In this document: in pieces, positions 36,808-46,169 of the stretch
Layout of the letters: each line of letters starts with the position of its first letter
Numbering within the stretch: position 1 is the first letter of the stretch
Assembly: GCF_003312425.1 (NCBI RefSeq)
Contig: NZ_QNUX01000014.1
Span: forward strand, 1-64,000
Length of the DNA: 64,000 nt
DNA from: Flavobacterium psychrolimnae
GTDB taxonomy: Bacteria > Bacteroidota > Bacteroidia > Flavobacteriales > Flavobacteriaceae
Direction of reading: 5' to 3'
Made by a program: the position numbers and the translations under genes
Notes under the pieces: model-generated
The model's database searches: none
Seen by the model: the letters and a program-made list of their open reading frames with translations, nothing else
Told to the model about the DNA's origin: nothing

Positions 36808-38874
36808 ATGAAAAAAATATTTATTTTGGGACTTGCAATCTTAGCTGCAGCCTGCCAGACTTTAAAAAATAATGTTGCCAATGAAAGGTCGGCAGTGGAA
36901 AAAGTGAATGTCTTTTTGGGTACTTCTGGCGATCATGGCCAAATGTCCCCATCTGCATCTTCACCCTTCAATATGATGAGTATTGGGCCACAAACTTATC
37001 CTCACATTCATTCGGGTTACGAGTATCTGGCAAAGAAATTCCTGGGGTTTACCCACAGCCGTATTGAAGGAGTGGGCTGTATGGGAAGTGGAGGCAATCT
37101 GTTGATCAAACCTATTTTGGACAGCGATGCCGAAACGCTATTGCTCAAAAAACAAGAATCAGCTAGCCCAGGTTTTTATCAGGTTGCATTCGAAAATGGA
37201 ATTCAGGCTCAAATGAGTGTCAAACATAATTTTGGCATTCATCAGTACAAATTTCCAAGAAAAGGAGCAGGCCTTCATATTGATTTATCCCACGCTTTCG
37301 TCAATCGATTTGTTGCCGAAGCGCACGAAATTGGCACCAAAAGCATCAGCGGTTGGATTGATACCCAAACTACTTGTGATAAGGGAGTATACCGTATTTA
37401 TTATGAGTTGGAATTCTCTAATTTAGCAACAATAACAAAAACTGCAGATCATCAGTATCGTATTGCAGCCATTGAAGATGCAACTGAAATGGAAGTTCGT
37501 GTTGGTTTTTCTTCCGTGAGTACGGATTTAGCCAAAGCAAAAATAGAAACGATATCCATAAACGACTTGTCTGTGCAAACCACTGCAGCATGGAATCACC
37601 ATTTGAACAGAATTGAAGTTAATGGCGAAAAAGATCGGGAAGATTTATTCTATTCGCTCTTATATCGAGGATTACAAGCTCCGTTTTTAGTTTCGGAAAC
37701 TGATGGAACTTACAAAGCTATTGATGGTTCCATTCAAAAAGCTACAAGTCCTATATACAACGGTTGGGCCATTTGGGATAATTATCGCGAGCAATTACCC
37801 ATGCTTTCGCTGGCTTATCCGGAGCGTTTTGGTCCCATTGTAAAATCTATTGCTAATTTATATCCTTATGGGAAAAATAATTGGGCCACAAAATACGAAT
37901 CCTCACCCACTGTGCGAACGGAACATGCGATTGTCGTTTTATTGGACGGCTATAAAAAAGGATATCCTGTAGATTTTAATACCATCAAAGATTCCTTAAT
38001 AGCAGAAGTGGACCGACTGGAATACACCTCACCTGATAAGGCTTTGGAGTCTTCGTATGACAGTTGGGCACTTTCGGAAATACTGAAAATTACCAAAGAC
38101 TCTGTATTGAGTACCAAATATTTGAATAAAGCAAAAGACTATAAGCGCTATTGGGAAAAAGATTTTGCCGATTTATCCCAAAAAGATATTGATAAAATGC
38201 CCGCTCGCGGGATGTATCAGGGTACGGTTTGGCAATATCGCTGGTTTGTTCCTTTTGATGTATTAGGACTGAAAAAATTAACAGGCGGAGAAGTTTCTTT
38301 TTTAAAACAATTGGATCAATTTTTTGCCGAGGACAATTACAACCATGCGAATCAGCCGGATTTACAAGTTCCCGGATTATATAATGCAAGTTCCCAACCT
38401 TGGAAATCACAAAAATTATTTCGGAATATTATGTTGGACACCGTGGTTCAGACTTATTTTAATGACAATAGCAAAGGCATAGATTCCTATATTGGAAGGA
38501 TCTATAAAAATGAGTCTCAAGCTTATGTCCGCACTATGGATGATGATGCTGGAACCATGTCCTCTTGGTTTGTACTTCGAAGTATAGGGCTGTCTCCGGC
38601 AAACATAGGAAGCCCGATTTACTATTTGACAGCTCCGGTCTTTGAGTCTGTACAATTAAATTGGGAAAACGGAAAATCATTTCATATTCGAGTGAGCAAT
38701 TACAATAAAGAACATTTCTATGTTCAATCGGTTCAATTAAACGGTCAGTCTTTAAATAGAAATTGGTTGACGCAGGAAGAAATCAGCAATGGTGGAACCC
38801 TAGTCATTGAAACGGGAGCATTACCAAATGAAAAGTGGGGAAAAGAGAATCAGTGGATTTCAGCAACCGAGTAA
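36808..38874 (+). CDS. GH92 alpha-mannosidase, lipoprotein
   Basis: A calcium-dependent exo-alpha-mannosidase family protein of 688 residues from the chosen start. The ATG at 36799 is also open, but the one at 36808 gives a clean lipoprotein signal (lipobox AAA-Cys16). GH92 blocks are visible: VFLGTSGDHGQMSPSASSPF near the N-terminus, FLGFTHSRIEGVGCMGSGGN near residue 80, and DDDAGTMSSWFVLRSIGLSP near residue 570. GH92 enzymes trim alpha-1,2-, 1,3-, 1,4- or 1,6-linked mannose from N-glycans or yeast mannan; the linkage cannot be told here. It is the only glycosidase of this PUL in the window, so the target may be small mannosides. Confidence 0.93.
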   Translation: MKKIFILGLAILAAACQTLKNNVANERSAVEKVNVFLGTSGDHGQMSPSASSPFNMMSIGPQTYPHIHSGYEYLAKKFLGFTHSRIEGVGCMGSGGNLLIKPILDSDAETLLLKKQESASPGFYQVAFENGIQAQMSVKHNFGIHQYKFPRKGAGLHIDLSHAFVNRFVAEAHEIGTKSISGWIDTQTTCDKGVYRIYYELEFSNLATITKTADHQYRIAAIEDATEMEVRVGFSSVSTDLAKAKIETISINDLSVQTTAAWNHHLNRIEVNGEKDREDLFYSLLYRGLQAPFLVSETDGTYKAIDGSIQKATSPIYNGWAIWDNYREQLPMLSLAYPERFGPIVKSIANLYPYGKNNWATKYESSPTVRTEHAIVVLLDGYKKGYPVDFNTIKDSLIAEVDRLEYTSPDKALESSYDSWALSEILKITKDSVLSTKYLNKAKDYKRYWEKDFADLSQKDIDKMPARGMYQGTVWQYRWFVPFDVLGLKKLTGGEVSFLKQLDQFFAEDNYNHANQPDLQVPGLYNASSQPWKSQKLFRNIMLDTVVQTYFNDNSKGIDSYIGRIYKNESQAYVRTMDDDAGTMSSWFVLRSIGLSPANIGSPIYYLTAPVFESVQLNWENGKSFHIRVSNYNKEHFYVQSVQLNGQSLNRNWLTQEEISNGGTLVIETGALPNEKWGKENQWISATE

Positions 38875-38930
38875 TAAAATGGATTAATAAATTCTTGTCA
38901 GTTTTTTTAAAGATTCACTAGCCATAAGGT

Positions 38931-38959
38931 GAGAAGCTTAGTTGAAAGAGAGGCTTCTC
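38931..38959 (+). terminator. Probable terminator after GH92
   Basis: GAGAAGC (38931-38937) and GCTTCTC (38953-38959) form a 7-bp stem around a 15-base loop, followed by an AT-rich but not pure T tail. It lies about 57 bases after the GH92 stop. Confidence 0.5.
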
Positions 38960-39023
38960 GCATTTATTTATTAGTTGCAATAGCTATTAAAACTAATTAT
39001 TTTTGACTGGTTTAAAACAATTT

Positions 39024-39227
39024 TCATCCAATTATCAATGGTTTAACCTGTTTGATTTTTAGGCAAGTGTATTGACAAAATTCCTCGATTGACACAAACT
39101 CATTTTGCAGCTTATTTAGGTCCTTTCTTATTATTTGGAGTAGTCTAATGCATTGACGATAATTTTTCCTGGTTATAGATTTTAGATCTTTAGGGTAGAT
39201 GCACAATCTCTTGTTTTGGGTTTTCAT
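39024..39227 (-). CDS. Small conserved-looking protein of unknown function
   Basis: A 67-residue basic protein with an ATG start. The sequence has the feel of a folded helical domain: NKRLCIYPKDLKSITRKNYR, then a second helix IRLLQIIRKDLNKLQNEFV, then SIEEFCQYTCLKIKQVKPLI. Small proteins with this kind of YPKD...SIEEF pattern recur in Flavobacteriaceae as I remember them and may be winged-helix or excisionase-like, but no function is established. The gene stands alone on the minus strand in a low-coding stretch. Confidence 0.6.
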   Translation of the reverse strand: MKTQNKRLCIYPKDLKSITRKNYRQCIRLLQIIRKDLNKLQNEFVSIEEFCQYTCLKIKQVKPLIIG

Positions 39228-39940
39228 ACTCTATTGATAGATTTTTTTTTGACTTTTATAACTTTAAATCCTTTTAACTAGTGTTCGTACAAGGCATATA
39301 GGTATTAAATAAGATCTTTGATTCAGAGGCGAAAATTTATTTGCATTAAGAGATTTAAATAAATAGTCAATACTATTTTTAGTATGGCTATTGTATCGCA
39401 AATTTTTTTTATGTTTTTACATAAGCCACACCTTCATTAAAAGAAGCAAGAGTAATTTTGTGAGCTAAGAAGTTGAATTAATTAGTCTAGTTTTTTTTGG
39501 ACTATATTTAAATTTTTGATTCTACAATAGGTATAAGAATTTAGGAACTTAATTATGGGAAATTTATTCAATCATCGTTGTGCAGTTGCTTGATTTCAAA
39601 CTTTTTATTCTTAAGACTTAAGGGGAAATATTTGCGAGGTGTCAATTATTATGATCGCTTTTAGTTTGTCAAATAAAAAATAAAGACGAATAACACTCTA
39701 GCATTTTACAGATCTGTATAGTAAATTCGATAGCAATCTTTTGCACGGTTTTAAACTTTTGGCTGGTCTTCACTTTAAAGCTTCAGACGTTCCATTAAAT
39801 ATTGTAATTATAAAAAGTAAATAGTCGGTGAAAAAAATCGGATAATTAGAAGTGTATGTATTGAAGCAGTCTGCGTATTATTTTACAAAAATATTCGTTA
39901 TAATAGAAATTGATTCAAGCAAAAGCGCCTCGAAAAGAGT

Positions 39941-39965
39941 CCGACGCAGTACGGTGCGATTTCGG
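39941..39965. other. GC-rich hairpin in AT-rich intergenic DNA
   Basis: CCGA-CGCA (39941-39948) pairs with TGCG...TCGG (39955-39958 and 39962-39965) with a three-base bulge and six-base loop. It lies inside a distinct GC-rich block (about 39925-39985) that stands out from its surroundings. It may be a small structured RNA or a remnant of a repeat family. Confidence 0.35.
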
Positions 39966-40118
39966 GGCGGCGAGCCTGTATCAGTGGTTGCTATGTTTTA
40001 AATAGAAAGAATTTAATATACTTATACGCAATTATTAGATTGTAAATTGTTATTATACTATCAATTCTAAAAATATTAAAAAGTTATTTTTACTTTATTT
40101 TAATTTAATTTTTTTTGA

Positions 40119-41213
40119 ATGATACTAAAAAATTTTTTGTTACTTTTTTTTCTATACTTTGGTTTATCCTGCTCTTCCCAAAAAGATAATATAAACGATA
40201 CTTTTCATTATGCTGGAAGAGTAGAGTTACAAGAGAATAACAAAGTATTATTAATAGCTTCTGCTTCCTCAGTTTCTTTTGAATTTGAAGGAAGTACTTG
40301 TATTATAAACTTGCAAAGTGTCGATACTTATGAGCATCATAATTTTGTTTCATTAGAATTAGATGGTGAATATATAGGAAGAGTTCGAATTGAAAAAGGG
40401 ACAGCCCAAAAAATTCCTATAACTATTACAAACAAAAATAAAAAGCATCATTTAACCATATATAAAGCTACTGAAGCGGCAAATGGAGCCGTATTATTCA
40501 TTGGAACTACCGCTAAATTAGTAGAAAGTATAGCGCCAAAGAAAAAGAAAATTGAATTTATAGGTGATTCTATTACTTGTGGTTTTGGCAATGATACGGC
40601 TGAAATTCCATGTGGAACTGGGGAATGGTATGATCAACATAATGGGTATTGGGCATACGGACCTATAGCGTCACGAAGTTTAGATGTTGATTATGTATTG
40701 AGTGCTGTATCAGGATTTGGGATGTATCGCAACTGGAATGATGAGCATAACGACGAAGCTATTATTCCTGATGTTTATGAAAATTTATATTTAAATAAAG
40801 ACAATTCTAAACCGTACAATTTTGCTTTTCAGCCGGATTTAGTGAGCATTTGTTTGGGAACAAATGACCTTTCTGATGGAGATGGAAAAAAAGAAAGATT
40901 GCCTTTTAATGAAGAAAAATACGTATCAAATTATATTGCTTTTATCAAAACGGTATACAAACATGCACCTAGAGCTAGAATTGTTCTATTGAATAGTCCT
41001 ATGGTTTCTGGAGATAGAAATGTAGTTTTAGTACGTTGTTTGAAAAAAGTAATTGAGGCTTTTGAGCATGACACACAGCATAAAACGATTGCATTATTTG
41101 AATTTCAATCGATGAAACCAAACGGTTGTGGCTTTCATCCTGATATTGCCGATGACAAAATAATGGCCGACCAATTAATTCCTTACTTTAAAAAATTACT
41201 TGATGAAAAATAA
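40119..41213 (+). CDS. CE2-like SGNH-hydrolase carbohydrate esterase, lipoprotein
   Basis: A 364-residue lipoprotein (GLS-Cys18). An N-terminal beta-sandwich (about 25-135) precedes an SGNH-fold esterase (about 143-362). The catalytic Ser151 is in GDSIT, an LGTNDLSDG block follows, and the Asp/His site is in GFHPDIADDKIM. This jelly-roll-plus-SGNH layout is that of carbohydrate esterase family 2 deacetylases, which act on acetylated mannan or xylan. Next to mannanases, removal of acetyl groups from acetylated glucomannan is the likely job. Its stop overlaps the start of the next gene by 11 bases. Confidence 0.87.
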   Translation: MILKNFLLLFFLYFGLSCSSQKDNINDTFHYAGRVELQENNKVLLIASASSVSFEFEGSTCIINLQSVDTYEHHNFVSLELDGEYIGRVRIEKGTAQKIPITITNKNKKHHLTIYKATEAANGAVLFIGTTAKLVESIAPKKKKIEFIGDSITCGFGNDTAEIPCGTGEWYDQHNGYWAYGPIASRSLDVDYVLSAVSGFGMYRNWNDEHNDEAIIPDVYENLYLNKDNSKPYNFAFQPDLVSICLGTNDLSDGDGKKERLPFNEEKYVSNYIAFIKTVYKHAPRARIVLLNSPMVSGDRNVVLVRCLKKVIEAFEHDTQHKTIALFEFQSMKPNGCGFHPDIADDKIMADQLIPYFKKLLDEK

Positions 41214-42582
41214 TCTTCTTGCCCTAACTCTTATAGTACTGTTGTCAAATACTGTTTTCTCAAATGTGACGCTTCCAAATGTGTTTTCAGATAATATGGT
41301 GTTACAGCGCAATACCGAAGTTACTATTTGGGGTTGGGCAAATCCACAGGAAGAGGTGGTGGTCACGCCAAGTTGGAATTATCAAGAATATAAAATTAAA
41401 GCCAACAATCAAGCCAAATGGGAAATTAAAATTCCAACTCCAAAAGAAGGAGGGCCTTACACTCTAATTGTAAAAGGGTATAACGAAATCATATTAAAAA
41501 ACATCCTAATTGGTGAAGTATGGATCTGTTCAGGACAATCTAATATGGAGATGTCAGCAGCTTGGGGAATTGAGAATGGAGATGAAGCAGTAAAAATGGC
41601 AATGAATCCCAACATCCGATTTTTTACGGTTCCAAAATTAACAGCAACATCACCACAAAATAATGTGCCAGGAAGTTGGACCGAAAGTACTCCTGAAACC
41701 ATGAGAAATTTTAGTGCTGCTGGTTACTTTTTTGCAACGCGATTACAAGAAGAATTAAAAAATGTACCAATTGGTTTGATATCATCCAACTGGGGAGGAA
41801 CGCCGGCAGAGATTTGGACACCAGAAGAAGTAATTCAAAATGATGCTGTTTTACTAGAAAGTGCCAAAACAAGAAAAGAAGAAACTTATGGTCCCAACCA
41901 ACCGGGACGCGCTTTTAATGCAATGATTTATCCGCTAATAGGGTATAAAATTGCAGGTGTGATTTGGTATCAAGGGGAATCAAATGTTGGATCTGTAGTT
42001 TACGATAAAACATTTTCGGCTTTAATTGCTTCGTGGAGAAAATTATGGAATTACGAGTTTCCTTTTTATTATGTACAAATTGCTCCTTATCAATATGGTG
42101 ATGATCATTTTGGCGGAGTAGAAATTAGAAATGCACAACGTAAAGTGTTGCAAGAAATTCCTAATACCGGAATGGTACTTACTACTGATATTTCACCAAT
42201 TGATGACATACATCCTAAAGATAAGAAAACGGTAGGAACTCGATTGGCTAATTTAGCGTTAGTAAAAATATACAAAACCAACTCAGACTTAGTTAATGGA
42301 CCACTCTATAAAGGCATTAAAATAGAAAAGAATAAAGTAATTATTGCTTTTGATTATGCTGAGGGATTGCATTTTTCAAATAGAAAATCAAATCAATTTG
42401 AAATTGCAGGTGCTGATAATGTCTTTTATGTTGCAGATGCAAGTATAAAAAACAATGCTGTTTTATTGAACTCTAACAAAGTTCCAAATCCATTAAAAGT
42501 TCGTTTTTCATGGAAGAACAAAGCACAATCTGATTTATTCAATAAAGCAAATTTGCCTGCATCGTCTTTTATAACAGAATAG
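41203..42582 (+). CDS. Sialate-O-acetylesterase-like (SASA/DUF303) carbohydrate esterase
   Basis: A 459-residue exported esterase with signal peptide MKNNLLALTLIVLLSNTVFS. Family blocks are LPNVFSDNMVLQRNTEVTIWGWA, EVWICSGQSNMEM with the catalytic Ser113, and IWYQGESNV. SASA proteins in PULs often deacetylate plant polysaccharides rather than sialic acid, and this one sits with a CE2-like gene and mannanases, so acetylmannan is the plausible substrate. The upstream TTG at 41200 is in frame, but ATG at 41203 is the better start. It overlaps the CE2-like gene by 11 bases, so the two should be translated together. Confidence 0.9.
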   Translation: MKNNLLALTLIVLLSNTVFSNVTLPNVFSDNMVLQRNTEVTIWGWANPQEEVVVTPSWNYQEYKIKANNQAKWEIKIPTPKEGGPYTLIVKGYNEIILKNILIGEVWICSGQSNMEMSAAWGIENGDEAVKMAMNPNIRFFTVPKLTATSPQNNVPGSWTESTPETMRNFSAAGYFFATRLQEELKNVPIGLISSNWGGTPAEIWTPEEVIQNDAVLLESAKTRKEETYGPNQPGRAFNAMIYPLIGYKIAGVIWYQGESNVGSVVYDKTFSALIASWRKLWNYEFPFYYVQIAPYQYGDDHFGGVEIRNAQRKVLQEIPNTGMVLTTDISPIDDIHPKDKKTVGTRLANLALVKIYKTNSDLVNGPLYKGIKIEKNKVIIAFDYAEGLHFSNRKSNQFEIAGADNVFYVADASIKNNAVLLNSNKVPNPLKVRFSWKNKAQSDLFNKANLPASSFITE

Positions 42583-42596
42583 TAATAGGAAATTAT

Positions 42597-42690
42597 GAGT
42601 GCGTGAGGGATATTAGGCGATATCCCCGTAACGGAGTGAAGAGATAAAGCTGTATAGCCCGACCCGAAGTTTTCACGAAGGGTCACGCCA
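42597..42690. repeat. GC-rich structured intergenic element
   Basis: A 94-base block of higher GC between the SASA and GH3 genes holds two hairpins: GGGATAT/ATATCCC (42607-42626) and GACCC/GGGTC (42661-42684), with CCGTAACGG between them. It resembles repeat-like intergenic elements that I recall from Flavobacterium genomes, where the ...GATATCCC...GCCCGACCC...GGGTCACGCC layout recurs. Only one clear copy is in this window. It could be a mobile repeat (MITE- or REP-like) or a processed RNA structure within the transcript. Confidence 0.5.
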
Positions 42691-42721
42691 ATAAAAAAAC
42701 CAAACCAAACTAAAATAAATA

Positions 42722-45016
42722 ATGAACACAAAAAAATTAATTACCACGGGGATTTTTACCCTGATTACCATTGGAACTATGAATGCACAGAATAAATCTT
42801 ATTTAGATAAAACAAAGCCTACTGAAGAACGTATCGATTTGTTGATGAAACAAATGACCTTAGAAGAAAAAGTGGGGCAAATGAATCAATACAACGGTTT
42901 TTGGGAAGTAACTGGACCGGCTCCAACGGGAGGAAATACTGAATTGAAATACAAACAATTGCGCGCTGGATTAGTTGGATCCATGTTATCTGTTCGTGGA
43001 GTGAAGGAAGTAAAAGCGGTACAAAAAATTGCTGTAGAAGAAACCCGTTTAGGGATTCCATTAATCATAGGGTTTGACGTAATTCACGGCTATAAAACCT
43101 TGAGTCCAATTCCGCTTGCCGAAGCAGCGAGTTGGGATATGGAAGCGATTAAGAAATCGGCTCAGGTTGCTGCAGCCGAAGCATCGGCAGTGGGAATTAA
43201 CTGGACTTTTGGACCTAATGTTGATGTATCACATGATGCACGTTGGGGTCGAGTAATGGAAGGAGCGGGTGAAGATGCGTATTTAGGAAGTAAAGTTGCA
43301 ATAGCTAGGGTTACCGGTTTTCAAGGTGATACTCGAGCTGATTTGCTAAAAGTAAATACGATTGTGGCATGTGCCAAACACTTTGCAGCTTACGGTTTTG
43401 CCGAAGCAGGGAAGGAATATAATACTGTGGATATTAGTAATTCTAGATTGTATAATGAAGTATTGCCTCCATTTTATGCTGCTAAGGAAGCAGGTGTTCG
43501 TACTTTTATGAACTCATTTAATATCTTAAACGGGGTTCCTGCTACAGGAAATGCTTTTTTGCAAAGAGATATTTTAAAAGTAAAATGGAACTTTGACGGA
43601 TTTGTGGTTTCAGATTGGGCTTCGGTTCGTGAAATGATAATTCATGGTTATGCAAAAGATGGTGCAGATGCCACACAAAAAGCCGTAACAGCAGGATCTG
43701 ATATGGATATGGAATCCTCTATGTATGTAGTTGAATTGGCAAAATTAGTTCAAGAAGGAAAAGTAAAAGAATCATTAGTTGATGATGCCGTTCGTAGAAT
43801 TTTAAGAGTGAAATTTGAATTGGGATTATTTGATGATCCGTATAAATATTGTGACGAGAAACGTGAAAAAGCTACAATTGGTAATAAAGCCAATAATGAA
43901 GGAGTTTTGGACATGGCCAAAAAATCGATCGTGTTATTGAAGAATGAGTCTAATTTACTTCCGTTAAAAAAATCAGGACAAAAAATTGCTTTAATTGGTC
44001 CTTTGGCAAATGATAAAAACAGTCCATTAGGAAGCTGGAGAATTGCTTCTGATGATAATACTGCAGTTTCGGTATTAGAAGGAATGCAAAAATACAAAGG
44101 GAATCAGTTGACTTTTGAAAAAGGAGCTGATTTGACTATAGGTAAAACTGCATTTATCGAAGAATTGGTTTTCAATACAACTGATAGAACTGGTTTTGCT
44201 TCAGCTAAAAAAGCGGCAGCTAGTGCTGATGTGGTAGTTATGGTATTAGGAGAACATGGATTTCAATCAGGGGAGGGACGAAGTAGAACAAATCTTGATT
44301 TACCAGGTTTGCAACAAGAATTATTAGAAGAAATTTATAAAGTAAATCCAAATATTGTTTTGGTTTTAAACAACGGAAGACCCTTAGCTTTACCTTGGGC
44401 AGCAGCGCATATCCCTACTATTGTTGAAGCTTGGCACTTAGGGACTCAAACTGGAAATGCGGTAGCTCAAGTTTTATATGGGGATTATAATCCAAGTGGT
44501 AAATTACCAATGTCATTCCCAAGAAATGTAGGGCAAGTACCAATTTACTATAACAATTACAGTACAGGAAGGCCAACTAATGGAGAAGGAAATGTGTTTT
44601 GGTCTCACTATACGGATGTTGAGAAAACGCCACAATTTCCTTTTGGTTTTGGATTAAGCTATACAACTTTTGAGTACAAAAACTTAAAATTAGATAAAAC
44701 TGCTATTGCTTTGGGAGAAGCGGTAAAAGCATCTGTAGATGTTACTAATACAGGAAAGTATGATGGTAAAGAGGTCGTTCAATTATATATTCATGATGAG
44801 GTAGCAAGTTTAGCTCGTCCGGTAAAAGAACTGAAAGGTTTTGAATTAGTTGAATTGAAAAAAGGGGAAACTAAAACGATAACATTAACATTGACAGACA
44901 AAGAATTAGGATTCTTTGATAATAATGGAAATTACCTTGTAGAACCAGGGACTTTTAAAATCATGGTAGGTGGAAGCTCAGACAAAGGTTTAGAAAGTCG
45001 TTTTGAGATAAAATAA
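42722..45016 (+). CDS. bglX: GH3 beta-glucosidase (BglX-like), exported
   Basis: A 764-residue GH3 enzyme with a signal peptide ending at MNA-Q. The N-terminal barrel spans about 30-370 with nucleophile D298 in GFVVSDWAS. The alpha/beta sandwich domain at about 400-610 contains GEHGFQSGEGRSR, where the acid/base glutamate is expected. A fibronectin-III-like C-terminal domain occupies about 670-755. Length and order match periplasmic BglX. It probably removes terminal beta-glucose (or beta-mannose) residues from glucomannan oligosaccharides, freeing monosaccharides for uptake. A terminator hairpin follows. Confidence 0.92.
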   Translation: MNTKKLITTGIFTLITIGTMNAQNKSYLDKTKPTEERIDLLMKQMTLEEKVGQMNQYNGFWEVTGPAPTGGNTELKYKQLRAGLVGSMLSVRGVKEVKAVQKIAVEETRLGIPLIIGFDVIHGYKTLSPIPLAEAASWDMEAIKKSAQVAAAEASAVGINWTFGPNVDVSHDARWGRVMEGAGEDAYLGSKVAIARVTGFQGDTRADLLKVNTIVACAKHFAAYGFAEAGKEYNTVDISNSRLYNEVLPPFYAAKEAGVRTFMNSFNILNGVPATGNAFLQRDILKVKWNFDGFVVSDWASVREMIIHGYAKDGADATQKAVTAGSDMDMESSMYVVELAKLVQEGKVKESLVDDAVRRILRVKFELGLFDDPYKYCDEKREKATIGNKANNEGVLDMAKKSIVLLKNESNLLPLKKSGQKIALIGPLANDKNSPLGSWRIASDDNTAVSVLEGMQKYKGNQLTFEKGADLTIGKTAFIEELVFNTTDRTGFASAKKAAASADVVVMVLGEHGFQSGEGRSRTNLDLPGLQQELLEEIYKVNPNIVLVLNNGRPLALPWAAAHIPTIVEAWHLGTQTGNAVAQVLYGDYNPSGKLPMSFPRNVGQVPIYYNNYSTGRPTNGEGNVFWSHYTDVEKTPQFPFGFGLSYTTFEYKNLKLDKTAIALGEAVKASVDVTNTGKYDGKEVVQLYIHDEVASLARPVKELKGFELVELKKGETKTITLTLTDKELGFFDNNGNYLVEPGTFKIMVGGSSDKGLESRFEIK

Positions 45017-45036
45017 TTTTATATAATTTAATATTT

Positions 45037-45068
45037 AAACCCGACAGCTTAAGAAACAGGTCGGGTTT
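45037..45068 (+). terminator. Terminator after the GH3 gene
   Basis: AAACCCGAC (45037-45045) and GTCGGGTTT (45060-45068) form a perfect 9-bp GC-rich stem followed by ATTTGTATT, 20 bases after the stop codon. Confidence 0.8.
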
Positions 45069-45141
45069 ATTTGTATTATAAACTTATGAATGCGAATTTT
45101 ACGAATGAGAAAATTGAAAAGCAAATCTTTAAATTAATACA

Positions 45142-46098
45142 ATGGAATACAATAGATGCGGAAAAAGTGGATTATTATTGCCACAAATTTCTTTAGGATT
45201 ATGGCATAACTTCGGTTCAGTAGATAATTTTGAAAATGGGGAAAATATTGTCAAAGAAGCTTTTGATAAAGGAATAACACATTTTGATTTAGCCAACAAT
45301 TACGGACCAATACCAGGTTCAGCAGAGACTAATTTTGGTAAAATTTTAAAGAATAATTTCCAAGGCAATTTGCGTGATGAAATGGTGATTGCTACAAAGG
45401 CAGGCTATAAAATGTGGGAAGGTCCTTATGGAGAATGGGGATCAAGAAAATACTTAGTAACGAGTTTGAATCAAAGTTTAAAGCGAATGAACCTCGATTA
45501 TGTAGATATCTTTTATTCGCATCGTTATGACCCAAATACGCCTTTAGAAGAGACTATGAATGCATTAGACTATGCAGTACGAAGCGGAAAAGCGTTGTAT
45601 GCGGGGATTTCTAATTATCCAGCAGAACAAACGAAACAAGCTACTGAAATTTTGCAACAATTAGGGACACCTTGTTTAATTCATCAAGAAAAATACTCCA
45701 TGTTTGTGCGTACCTGTGAGGAAGGTTTACTGGACGTTTTAGAAGATAAAGGAGTAGGATGTATTGCTTTTTCACCATTGGCACAAGGATTACTGACCGA
45801 TAAGTATTTGAAAGGAATTCCAGAAAATTCTCGTGCTTTTAATCCTAATGGTCATTTACAATTAGATGAAGTATCTGATGCGAAAGTTTTCAAAATAGTG
45901 GCTTTGAATGAAATTGCAAAAAACAGAAATCAATCTTTGGCACAAATGGCTTTGGCTTGGTTGTTAAAAGATAACCGAATCACTTCGGTCCTAATTGGAG
46001 CGAGTTCAGTAGGGCAGTTAAACAACAATATTGATAGTTTGCAAAATCTTGCTTTTACTCCAGATGAGTTGAATGAAATTGAGCAAATTTTAAAATAA
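45142..46098 (+). CDS. Aldo/keto reductase (YghZ/AKR14-like)
   Basis: A 318-residue cytoplasmic NADPH-dependent reductase. The catalytic tetrad residues are visible as Asp and Tyr in THFDLANNYGP, Lys in VIATKAGYK and His in DIFYSHRYDP. The family FSPLAQGLLTDKYL loop and C-terminal ALAWLLKDNRITSVLIGASS cofactor block are also present. Members closest in motif reduce L-glyceraldehyde-3-phosphate or methylglyoxal; sugars are also possible. It lies between two terminators and so is probably transcribed alone. Its presence in a mannan locus suggests handling of a sugar aldehyde, but no specific substrate can be named. Confidence 0.9.
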   Translation: MEYNRCGKSGLLLPQISLGLWHNFGSVDNFENGENIVKEAFDKGITHFDLANNYGPIPGSAETNFGKILKNNFQGNLRDEMVIATKAGYKMWEGPYGEWGSRKYLVTSLNQSLKRMNLDYVDIFYSHRYDPNTPLEETMNALDYAVRSGKALYAGISNYPAEQTKQATEILQQLGTPCLIHQEKYSMFVRTCEEGLLDVLEDKGVGCIAFSPLAQGLLTDKYLKGIPENSRAFNPNGHLQLDEVSDAKVFKIVALNEIAKNRNQSLAQMALAWLLKDNRITSVLIGASSVGQLNNNIDSLQNLAFTPDELNEIEQILK

Positions 46099-46140
46099 AC
46101 AAACGCTATCCCGTAATTACCAGATGTAAGATCAAAAACT

Positions 46141-46169
46141 AAGGCTCCGTTTTTTAGAATTGGAGCCTT
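46141..46169 (+). terminator. Terminator after the aldo/keto reductase gene
   Basis: AAGGCTCC (46141-46148) and GGAGCCTT (46162-46169) form a perfect 8-bp stem followed by five T residues. Confidence 0.85.

Larger units (their letters stand above)
38960..40118. other. Long poorly coding stretch between two PULs
   Basis: About 1.16 kb, AT-rich apart from a short GC-rich block near 39925-39985. Only one small frame (39024-39227, minus) looks like a gene. The remainder has dense stops in all frames and reads like decayed or regulatory DNA. No repeats of insertion-sequence type were recognised. Confidence 0.5.
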
